Source: Viscum album
Lineage: Eukaryota > Streptophyta > Magnoliopsida > Santalales > Viscaceae
Length of the DNA stretch: 64,000 bases
NCBI GenBank assembly: GCA_963277665.1
Contig: OY728128.1
Location: 1,352,666,356 to 1,352,730,355 of the forward strand
Direction of reading: 5' to 3'
The position numbers and the translations under genes were made by a program. Numbering within the stretch: the stretch's first letter is position 1; each line of letters opens with the position of its first letter. The notes below the pieces were generated by a model, which was given only the letters and a program-made list of their open reading frames with translations, ran no database searches and was not told the DNA's origin. This document shows positions 50,801-61,450 of the stretch, piece after piece.

Positions 50801-52460
50801 GGAATAAGAAAATTAAAAAATGTTATAAAGAAATTATAAATTAACCTAAATTTATTACTCAGGAACATAACTATTGTATGGGACGATTCGGACTCAAGGT
50901 AAGGTAAATCTTAACTCAATTTCCATTCATTGAGTTAAATATCCATGTAATTGTTTTTTTAAAGAATATGGGTGAATGGACTATGATTATTTTAAACTAA
51001 ATATATAATTATATTTTGTGTATTTATATTTTTCACACATAATTATTTCATTAATTTATCCTTAATCTAATGATATGATCTTTGTAAGGGACTTTGTCTT
51101 AATCTCCATTCATTGAGGAATATCTTGATGTTATGCACCTTTATTATCCTATAAGGTGTATATACTGCTCTTTTTGACATATTATATCATGAATTAATAT
51201 ATTTTAATGATATTTAAGGTTTTATTTAATATTATTCTTTAATTATTTTTATTCAAGTTTTTCTCAAGTGGTAAGGGACTCTTTAACTAAAACATCGTTT
51301 TAAATGTTTTAAAGATTTATTATTCTAAATATTTCTCATTAATGTCCATTTTTTCAAAAAGGATTTATAGATTTATATATATATACCTAAAAATTTTAAA
51401 ATTTTAATTCTATAATTTATTTTTTTATTGTTTCAAATTGTTATGGGACACTTTGATTCAAAAATCTGTTTTATAAATGCTTTAAATTGGTTTTCGAAAA
51501 TGGATTGTTTTCTTAATGTATGCAGAGAAAAAGACCTTTCTGCCACCATGACCATTATTTGGTATTCATATTCCTCTACAAGCCGTAATGTTTTTAAATA
51601 AAAGTAAATACCATATTTCCTTTTATTTATTTATTTTATTGAAAATGGTTTTGAGAATGAATTGATTATATCTTGAAATGATATAATATGATTGCAATGT
51701 GGAAATATTATTTTTCGTTTATTCATGTTTTATATGTTATTATTATGCTATGTTTATTGGTAATTGCTTATGTATAGGGATGTTTTTTTGATAAATCAAG
51801 GGTGGGTGAGCCCGTGATAGCTCTATAATGCACTGGGTAACGAGATGAAGGTAAATGTTAAGGTTTCTCCTAAGAGATTTGGGGAATATACTGTGATGGG
51901 TATTCCAAAAATATCCATAAAGGTTACTCCCTATGTAGCTATGGAAGCTAAAATTTAAGTATGATATGAATTCCACAAGTTACCTTTATAATTTATGATT
52001 TATTTGAGTCTTATAGAAATCTTTTGATTTCATGAGTTATGTTAAAGTGTTTATATTTTATGGGTGAAAAGTATGATTTTGTGGAAATGTTTTCATGGGT
52101 TTAAAATATTCATAGACTAATAGTTTTATTCCTTATTTTATATTCCTTACTAAGATTTTTATGCACATCACAAGTTTTTGAAATATTTTCCACAGGGTAT
52201 AAGGATGAGTAAGATAAAGGAATAAGTCAAGATGAATTTTATCAAGAAAAGAAATCATGTTTATCTTTAAAAAGTTTTATATTGTGAAATAAATGGATAT
52301 TGTTTTAGTTGTATCCACTTAGTATAAATTTGAGTTTTTATGTAATAGTTATGTCATAATTCTCTAAAAATATAAACCTGAAAAAAATTCTCAAAGTGAA
52401 ATAAAGTTAAATTCTTGACTTACCTCAAGATTATGTAATGTTTAAGGTTGGGGCCTTATA
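47884..52460 (+). repeat. 5' LTR of the LARD-type element
   Basis: Starts TGTAATATC and ends GGGGCCTTATA. TATAAAAA at 49808-49815. Motif zone 50160-50560. Stem-loop modules from 50893 to about 51180. Free of the SINE-like and CACTA insertions of its partner. Confidence 0.85.
49808..49815 (+). promoter_or_regulatory. TATA box of the LARD 5' LTR
   Basis: TATAAAAA after a C-rich CCCTCCCCTCCCC stretch. The 3' LTR has the same box at 55529-55536. Confidence 0.6.
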
Positions 52461-53610
52461 GTTTGTATCAAAGGATAGTTTAGAAAAAATTAGGGATTAG
52501 AATTTATTCTTAAGATATAGGGATATCATATGAGTTTATAAGTTTCAGGTTTATCATAATTTCAATGTCTTATCAATCCCTTTTTGAGGTTTTATGATCT
52601 GAAATATTCAGGTGACTAATGGTATTTTTGGACACATTCACCTTTGAGGAAATTATGGGTTATTAGTTTTTGGGATGAAAAATGTGAGGTATAAAATAAC
52701 CTTTGATGTTAAAACATGTTGTGGTTATTTTTTGAGGTATTTATAATTTTTTTGGAATATTATAAGAATTATAAAGTTTTTTTAAAGGAAAACACGTAGA
52801 TCGTGTGACAACCCATCGCGTCAGACAAAACTATGTGAATCAAACCCATAATAGGAGTGCGACAGGCCTTTATTGCCTACCATTAGCCTATGTGAAGTCC
52901 CTGGTTAGTATGACTTTATCATTTTAGTTAAACAAATTGATGAAATAATAATAATTTGATTTAAGGTATATATATTTTATCGAATAGATAAACATGGGAT
53001 TGGAAAATGATTTTGGGATTAAGTGATATTTTTGAAGATGTTCACTACTCTGGGAACATAATATACCTAAGTAAAATAAAATAATTTGGGATTTTATTTT
53101 AGGAGTAATGTTTTAACTATATTTTGGAAGAATCAATGTTTTTATTATGGACTTATAGTGATTCAGGTTATTAGAGGATGAAACTATGACCATTAAGTAT
53201 GTTTCCTTATGTTATTAGTCAAGATCATAAATAAATTCCTCAACTTTATGAATGAGATCTGAAAGTAAAAATGTTTTCCATTTACTTTTCCTAATGCAAA
53301 ATCAAATACCATTTAACCCATCATAAGTTTGTGATTTTTTGATTGTTAATTTTCTCCTGATCATGTTTTCTATCACTCTCCATCAAAACAAGATGGTTAG
53401 TTTTTCTTCAATATCCACGTTTTTCTACATGGAACCCTAGTATGTGTTATCTTAGGTGACCTTTATACTTCACTTTCTATCTTTTAAAGTGGAAGTTTTA
53501 TTAATCCTTTTTCTGTTGTAGGAATGAAATAAAGGTATTTTAAAGATTCATACCATAGTTACCGAACCCAAATTCAAATTTAAAGGACAAAATTTCTAAA
53601 AGGGGGAGAA
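52461..53610 (+). other. Non-coding internal region of the LARD-type element
   Basis: Bounded by the PBS-like TTTGTATCAAAGG and the PPT AAAAGGGGGAGAA. No frame of useful length. A short less AT-rich patch (52790-52910, with ACAACCCATCGCGTCAGAC) could be a scrap of a former coding region. Confidence 0.7.
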
Positions 53611-55820
53611 TGTAACATCTCTAGTTTTTAAAAGGAGACAATATGTTTTATATCATACATAATACGCCACATCAAACTTAAGTATTATTATATTAACTTA
53701 TAACCTAGATATTAAAATGGAGGTAATGAATAATATTAATTGATTTATTAATTTTTTTTACACATTCATTTAATTAATTATTTTGTGAAAAATTATTTAT
53801 AAATGAAACTAAAATCCTTTTTAATTAAAAGGAATGTTTTTTCTGAAAAAACTATTTAAATGAAAATAAGTGAGTTGATAAAATAATAAAATAATTATTT
53901 ATGAATTTTATTAATGAAATATATATGTAATATATTCAATTTAATGTTTAAAATTCATCTTATATGTTTTCTATACATGATATAAGAACAAATTCAATTA
54001 TATGGATAAAATGAGTGTTTTTCTAAAAATGCAGTTTTACCGCTTTTTAATTGAGAACTCATTTTAAATCTAGTTTTTTACACTTTTATAAGTTATTTTT
54101 GAAATATAAACTTCTTATTTGGAATCAGGACATCAAAATTTACTTTGGTTAAATTTTTGGTATTTTTCTGATAATATTCATTTTTTAATGAATAGAAAAA
54201 AGTACTACATTTTAATTTAAAACTATTTTTTCATCTGATTTATTTATAAAGAAAGGTTATCCTTTTAACTGGATTTAAAGTATAATTGGATTATGTTTTT
54301 ATAATTTAATCCAATTTTGGTAATTTTAAATAATTTCACATTGAAATTAGATATAAATGCACATCAATATTTTGATGGTTTTTACTTTTAAAAAACCCAT
54401 TTTCTTGCTTTGACAATATGAATTAATTTTAAATTAATTACTAAAAATTCTGTGCTTTTAATTTTGAAAAATGGATTCCATATTTTTAATCAGTGGGTCC
54501 AAATTATTTTAATAGGTTACTTTTGTTTTTTTTTTTGTATATTATAAATAGTAACTATGGTAATTTTTATTTACCATAGTTAAAGGTAAATAAGGTAAAT
54601 TAGGGTAACGAACAATATGATAAAGATAATAAAATTACCCTAAAACCTTCCAAAATCCTATTGAATGAATTAAAGTCGACCAATATCACCTAAGTGTATT
54701 AATTGATTCATTTAATAGATTTTTTTCTATGAAAGTGATGTAATTATTATTAAAACAAAAGAAAGTGACAACATGTCACTCTCTTATCTCTTATAAGTAT
54801 AATAATTTTAATGTAGTGATAAACTTGATAAAAATTAAAAAATAAATAGTATATATAAATATAATAAAATTATATACATCATGTTAATTTATTTATAATT
54901 TTTATATATTAAATAATTACCATAAATATTGACACAACAATGATATAATAATTATTTTATTAAGAAAAATATTAAATAAATGATATTATAAATAGTAAAA
55001 TAAATATTATTTGAAATAATTTATATCATCCAAAAATTTTCTAAGTGAATATGACATGTTATAAGGCTATAAAATTATTTGGTTCGAAGTTATATCTCTT
55101 TTTTGATTTTATTTAAATTGAATGAAATGAATAGTGTAAAAATTGACACTATTGATATTTTATAAAAATAATATTTTGTTAAATTATTTAAAAAAATATT
55201 TTAAAATTACAAATTAGCTATATTAATGTCTAAAAGTTAATTAAGTGTCTAATTATGTGAAATTTACCCCATATAAGTGAAATTAATAGCCTCTTAATAA
55301 TTAAAATGATGTTCCTCAATTAAAATTAAAAGAGAGTAATTAAGGGTAAACTAAAAAGATAAGGTCTAAAATAAAATAAATACATGTCTAAAAATTATTT
55401 TATGAGATTATTTATAATTATCCTAATATTTTCGTCTAAATAAATGATTTTTGGACCATTTGAAATTGGAATTGATTTTATATTAATTTAATACTTTTAA
55501 TAATTCCAAGGGTTCTCATCCCCTCTCCTATAAAAAGGTACCCATTCCTCTCTATTAATCACACTTCAAAAGCCTTTTGGTTTGGAAAATATCTACCCAA
55601 AACTCTTCCTAGAATCCCTCCCCTCATCCCAGAATCATTCTTTATGTAATAAATCCTCCCAAGGAAGCCTTTTGGTATAAACCAAAATAAGTTACCCAAT
55701 TAAGAGGTAATGTCTTCTCTCATGTTTTTTAGATTATTTTCCATTCTCCACTCCATATACTCTTTTTATTTTATAATTACATAACAAAAATAGTATCATC
55801 AATATACTAGGATGTTTTTA

Positions 55821-56515
55821 GCATAAGATCCTCAACTCATTTGGTGAGGACTCAGCAAGTGCATCCAAGAGATCCGAGTTCAAAATTGGGCAGACATATT
55901 CCCGGGGTATTATAGCAAGTACTATAGCAGGCACTGTTTAGTACTATAGTATCCAGAACTATTCATCTTTTTGGGCTTTCGGGCCACCAATTTGGGCCTC
56001 GGGTCCTTCAGGTCCTTCAGACCACCCAAGGCCTTCAGGTCGGTAAGGCTTTCGGGCCACCTTAAGGACTTTGGGCCACCTTAAGGCCTTCGGGCCACCA
56101 CAAGGCCTTCAGGCCACCTCAAGGCCTTCAGGACACCTGAAATTGGGCTTAATGACTAGGTAGACTCTACAAGGAGCAGACTCTATATGAGGATTCAGAG
56201 CAGGAATATTCACTAGAGCAGAAGCTTAAGTGGATATGTGATAAAGATAGGGTATGACATTTTCCATCAGGACCAGCATGTGATTGCATGAGAATCCTAC
56301 TCAAACTAGCCATGAAAAGGTGGAGAGATAACATCATGATAAAGAAGTTGGGGAGGAGCAGTTCCATGTAGTTATAGCCTGTATATTTTTTAAGACCTAC
56401 GGGTCATGTAATCTCTATGTCTACGGGCCTTGTAAGGGTTCCCCCTCATCCCTTGAAAGGGGTTTTATCAAAAATCAATAAAAAGAAGGCCTTTGGGCTA
56501 TTTGGGTATAATATT
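55821..56515 (+). mobile_element. Long SINE-like element with 9-bp target duplication
   Basis: Flanked by ATGTTTTTA at 55812-55820 and 56516-56524; the uninterrupted 5' LTR has this 9-mer once. The left end resembles a tRNA-derived promoter: CATTTGGTGAGG (A-box-like, 55838-55849) and GAGTTCAAAATTGGG (B-box-like, 55876-55890). The copy at 63347-63866 has a better B box (GGTTCAAAACC). The body holds a minisatellite (55975-56135) and unique sequence, ending near AATCAATAAAAAGAAGGCC. No terminal inverted repeats and no ORF. 9-bp duplications also occur with MULEs, but the tRNA-like head favours a SINE. At 695 bp it is long for one. Confidence 0.65.
55975..56135 (+). repeat. ~20-bp minisatellite inside the SINE-like element
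   Basis: Repeated AAGGCCTTCGGGCCACC units with variants (CAGG for CGGG, ACTTTG for CCTTCG). It is GC-rich in an AT-rich setting, with internal palindromes AAGGCCTT and GGGCC. The inverted copy carries related units at 63575-63665. Confidence 0.85.
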
Positions 56516-58486
56516 ATGTTTTTATAAGAATATTTTAATCTACACTTACACACACCTCCATTTAATGGGTAACAAACATACTATTTTTGTGTACGAAAAA
56601 CTACTGTCTCACGAAACATTGATTGTTAAATTTTCTCCTACCACCTCTCATGGTGGCCATTATGATGGATACTATATTTCTATATTATATATATTATATT
56701 TATATTGTCTCAATTTTTTTTAATTTTTATTTATAATATACCTTTATGCTTTCCATGTTGTGTAAATATGATAATTTTGTTTAAGGAAGTGTGGACTACC
56801 GCCCCCTCAGAGTGATATGACTCATTCCCTATATACATGGAACATATAAAGTATGTTTTTATTAAACCTATGACACATATATGACATTAATATAACACTC
56901 TAAATTATAATTTAACTGTTGTTCTTTTAATACAATAAAGAAATGAAAGTAGAATTCATGCGTACGTACGACCTGCTGTCTCCATGAATGATGCATTTCA
57001 TTTCTTATCTCCAAATATTTTAGATTATTATAAATAAATATATACTAGATATATATGATATTTAAATCATTAATATTATTCTATAGATGATTTAATTTTT
57101 ACCACATGAGAAATTTACATCAAAACAAGTTCATTTTTGACTCAAGTATCAAATATTGATAAAATGTCTGATATGAACTTAAATAATTCTGTAATTTTTA
57201 TAAAATGGTAATAAGTGATATAAAAGGAATAATAAACTTTTAAAAGGTTGAAAATAAAGTAGAAATTAACCTAAGTTTATTATTCAGGAATATAATGAGT
57301 GTATGTGATGATTCAGACTCAAGGTAAGGGTAATCTTAACTCAATTTCCATTTATTGAGTTAAATAGCAATTTCATTGTTTTTTTTTCAAGAATATGTGT
57401 GAATGGACTATGATTTTTTTACACTAAATATCCAATTATATTTTTTTATTTATATTTTTCACGCATAATTATTTCATTGATTTATCCTTAATCTAATAAT
57501 ACGATCTTTGTAAGGGAATTTGTCCCAATCTCCTTTCATTGAGGCATATCTTGATGTTATGCACATTTATTATCCTATAAGGTGTATATACCACTATTTT
57601 TGATATATTATATCATGAATTAATATATTTTAATGATATTTAATGTTTTGTTTAATATTATTATTTAATTATTTTTATTCAAGTGATTCTCAAGTGGTAA
57701 GGGACTCTTTAACTAAAACATTGTTTTAAATGTTTTAAAGATTTATTATTCTAAATATTTCTCATAAATGTCCATGTTTTCAAAATGGTTTTATGGATTT
57801 ATTTATATAGACAAAAATGTTTTAAATTTTTAATTCTATAATTTGTTTTTTAAATTTTTCAAAGTGGTATGGGACACTTTGATTCAAAAATCACTTTTAT
57901 AAATGCTTTAAATTGGTTTTTTAAAATGGATTGTTTTTTAACGTACACGGCGACAACTACCTTTATGTCATCATGACCATTATTTGGTATTTGGATTCCT
58001 CTACAATCCATAATGTTTTAAAATAAAAGTAAATACCATATTTCATTTTAGGTATTTTTTTATTAAAAATGGGTTTTATAATTAATTAATTATATCTTGA
58101 AATGATATCATATGATTGTAATGTGGAAATGTTATTTTTACTTTATGCATGTTTTATGTGTTATGATTATGTTATGGTTCTTGGGAATTGCTTATGTATA
58201 GGGGTGGTTCCGTGATAAACTGAGGGTGGGTGAGCCCATGATAGATCTTAAATTCATTGGGTAATGAGACGGAGGTAAACATTAAGGTTCCTTACTGAGC
58301 TTTTTATGCTCATCCCAAGTTTTTGAAATGTTTTTCATGGGGTATAAGGATGGGTAAGAGAAATGAACAAGTCAAGACTAATTTTATCAAGAAATTAAAT
58401 AATTTTTATCTTTAAAAAGTTTTATATTGTGGAAGAAATGGATACTTTTTTAGTTATATCCACTTTGTATAAATTTAAGTTTTTAT

Positions 58487-59257
58487 CACTACAGGAAAGA
58501 TGATCTTTCCCAACACTTCTATACCAACGGTTTGTAAAAACCGTTGGTATAGCTACCATTTCCCAACGGTTCACCAAAACCGTTGGGAAAGCCATAGATT
58601 TCCCCACCTTTCCCAACGGTTTGGAAAACCGTTGGGAAAGGGTCACTCTTTCCCAACGGTTTATGCTAAACCGTTGGGTAAGGGTGTGTTTTGATCCTCT
58701 TTCCCAATGGTTCACCAAAACCGTTGGGAAAGGGTGTGTTTTGAGACTCTTTCCCAACGGTTCACCAAAAACATTGGGAAAAAACACCCAAAAATCCAAC
58801 CTTCGACCTAAAAAACTCAACCCACCCCTAACCTATCCCAACGGTTTTGAAAACCGTTGGGATAGGTTCTTTAATTTTTTTCCAGATCTACTAACCGAGA
58901 ACATTATATAAATAAAAATTTTAAATAATTATGATAATACATATATATATTTATGAAATTATGTTTACAAAAGTGATGTTATCTTAGTGGTTAAGTCGTT
59001 CGATTATAAACGAGGGGTCCTGGGATCAAATCCCAGCGGATGTTTTATTTTTGGAATTTATATACCAACGGTTCTATTATCGTTGGTATAGATTTCATAT
59101 TACCTATACCAACGGTTTCCAAAACCATTGGTATAGACCTATCCTAACGGCTTACTTGGCTACAGTTCTCCAAACCGTTGGTATAGGCTATACCAATGGT
59201 TTGGAGGCCTATACCAATGGTTCCAAACCGTTGGTAAAGGTTAGTTTTCCAGTAGTG
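58487..59257. mobile_element. Non-autonomous CACTA element with AACGGTT subterminal repeats
   Basis: Terminal inverted repeats CACTACAGGAAA (left) and, at the right end, TTTTCCAGTAGTG. The 3-bp target duplication TAT is on both sides (58484-58486, 59258-59260), and the empty site is visible in the 5' LTR near 52340. It is 771 bp with no transposase. Subterminal arrays are palindromic: CCCAACGGTT...AACCGTTGGG in the left half and ATACCAACGGTT...CCGTTGGTATA in the right half. In CACTA elements such repeats bind the element's own TnpA-type protein, so it needs an autonomous relative. A tRNA-like sequence lies between the arrays. Confidence 0.92.
58971..59045 (+). other. tRNA-like sequence inside the CACTA element
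   Basis: TTAGTGGTTAAG matches an A box and GGGATCAAATCCC a B box. The T-arm is perfect (CTGGG / CCCAG, 7-nt loop). An anticodon-like arm TCGTT / AACGA has an 8-nt loop. The presumed 7-nt acceptor ends do not pair, so it is not a functional tRNA gene but a tRNA-derived or SINE-derived sequence that may retain a Pol III promoter. Confidence 0.55.
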
Positions 59258-59379
59258 TATGAAATAGTTATGTCCTAATTCTCTAAAACTCTAAATCTTA
59301 AAAGATATTAAATGTGAAATAAATTCAAAATATTGAATTAACTCAATATTATGTAATATTTAAGGTTGTGTCCTTAACA

Positions 59380-61450
59380 TTTATGGTATAACCATTATCT
59401 ATTCACCATCCATTCGATCAAAAAAATAAAAAAGTTGCTCATGCGCATGTGAGGACTACCGCCTCCATAAACAAAACATTTTATTTTTTCCACCACCTTT
59501 CAAGGATGGTTATAGAAATGTGTTTAGTGACTATATATTTTATTAATGTAATTATTTATATTCTTTAAATATAAATTATTCATTCTTTAACTAATATTAG
59601 AAATGATAGATCATTGTAACATTAACCGTTTTAAATAAGAATAATAAGAGGAAAATATTTTTATTCATACTACGTAATATTTTCATATAAATTAATTATT
59701 TTTATACTTTTATATAATTTTATATATAATTATAATAATCACTAAATAATATCATTATTCTTCTGGTATAATGATATTACAACTAAAACACTTCATAATC
59801 GCTCATTAATCATGGTAGGTTCATGTTTGGGTCGATTTAACCACCTACTTGAACAATACTATAAATTTATATCATGGATGACTATGAGAAATTATTTACA
59901 TGAATAATATGATATAAATATTTAAATAATGTTTTTGGTTCTTTTAAAGTTATATGAGTATTTAACTCATTAATTAAGAAATCACCTTTCGTTTATTAAG
60001 AAACACTGAAACATGATCGTCGTTGATTTCAACCTCATAGATCATAACCAAAACTACCATGAAATGAAATTATATATTTATAAAATATATTTAAACATAT
60101 ATTAAATTACATTTAATTATCTTGTAATTATTAAATTTTTAACAATAATGAATACCAGCATCGTTTTTTACGAAACTAGGTCAAAGTGATAAGGATTACT
60201 CATACCTGATGTTGAAAATAGGTAAAAACGAACTAATATATATGTATAGAATGAACATAAATAAAAAATATAAATGGTTATAGTTATGAATAAGGTTCTT
60301 TAGTATGTATTTAATAAAATTAATTTAATTATTCATGATGTTTGGTTTAAGTACATAATGAATCAAGCCTGGAATGAGGTTTTTTATCTCAAATTCCTCT
60401 CTTTGAGGCATATTTGGTATTATGCACCTAATTTCATTTATATGGTGAATATATTTCCTATTTTATATATAATAGCATGAATTATATTTTAATAGTATAA
60501 TTTTAAGTTTAATTACAATCCCTATCCTTCAAGGGGATTTTATTAAAATGTTACTCAAGTCGTAAAAGTTTTCTTGGTCTCAATTCTGATTCATTGAGAC
60601 ATGTTACATGTTATGCACCATGTTTTATTTATATGGTGGTATATTGATTTATTATCTCATGAATGTTCTATACACTATTTAATTGTAATAAAAGGGATAA
60701 ACTAATACAAATTATGTTCTTTTTTTCAAATTTATTCTGAATCAAGTGTTACCCCAATTGTAAGAGTTTTTGGTAACTCAATTTTCATTCATTGAGTTAT
60801 GATCATTCACTTGAAATTACTTCATATAAGTTGAGTAAATTATACACTTTTATTTTATTATATGGTATTATCCCATTGTATATATTTTTACCACATAAAA
60901 CCATTTTAAAATGTTTCATTATTCATGTATTATATTACCCATAAGGTATATTGATAACTCAAATATCTTTTCTTTGAGTTATAATGTTTCATTTTGAACT
61001 TTTCATCTATATGATTGGATTACCCTACCCTAATATTTTATTATAGGTTAATTTATAATCCTATTCTGGAAAATTAAATTTTAATACAAATTAATATTTT
61101 TTTACTCTTCTTTCAATTTTATTTTTAAACAAAGGTATTTCGAAAATAATAAAAAAAGGTTTTCCTTTAATTTTCACATGTTTTGTATTCCTATACTCAT
61201 TTATCCAAGATAAAATTTATGTATTTTAAAAGATACATTATTGGTGATTATTTTTAAAAATAAAGGTTTTTAAAGGCTTTAATTTCACATTTTCAAAAGT
61301 TAACTTTGAAAGAGACATCTAAATTTGTTTTTTACTTCATTGTTAAAAATGTTTTCTAAAAGATCTTTTAAGTTTTCACTTCCATTTCCCTTATCATGAT
61401 CAAAAGGATTTACCCTAATGGGGTTTATATTTCATGATTTATCCTCTAAT
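59380..61450 (+). repeat. Older gypsy-type LTR, 3' part with stem-loop module array
   Basis: Continues the LTR interrupted at 47883. A motif copy GGACTACCGCCTCCATAAAC is at 59451-59470. Modules with GTAAG-like words, a CTCAA stem-loop and ATGCACC follow at about 60380, 60577, 60775 and 60954. The right end was not identified; 61450 is a guess. Confidence 0.5.

Larger units (their letters stand above)
47884..59379 (+). mobile_element. LARD-type non-coding gypsy LTR retrotransposon
   Basis: 5' LTR 47884-52460 (4577 bp), decayed PBS TTTGTATCAAAGG at 52462-52474, a 1150-bp internal region without ORFs, PPT AAAAGGGGGAGAA ending at 53610, and 3' LTR 53611-59379. TTTA is found on both flanks (47880-47883 and 59381-59383 region), compatible with a 5-bp (A)TTTA duplication. 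The LTRs are collinear except for two later insertions and a ~300-bp deletion in the 3' copy (matching 51865-52160 of the 5' copy). Lacking gag and pol, it must have been mobilised by another element. Confidence 0.85.
53611..59379 (+). repeat. 3' LTR of the LARD-type element, carrying two insertions
   Basis: Starts TGTAACATC and ends GTCCTTAACA. It is interrupted by the SINE-like element (55821-56515) and the CACTA element (58487-59257), both absent from the 5' LTR at homologous places (50088-50105; 52335-52345). Confidence 0.85.

Noticed and set aside
58422..58911. ORFs of 64-132 codons across the AACGGTT palindromes
   Set aside because: They exist on both strands because the CACTA repeats lack stops (NRWE/NGF-type repeats); not protein-coding.
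58971..59045. Functional tRNA gene
   Set aside because: Good B box and T-arm, but no pairing acceptor stem and an 8-nt anticodon loop.
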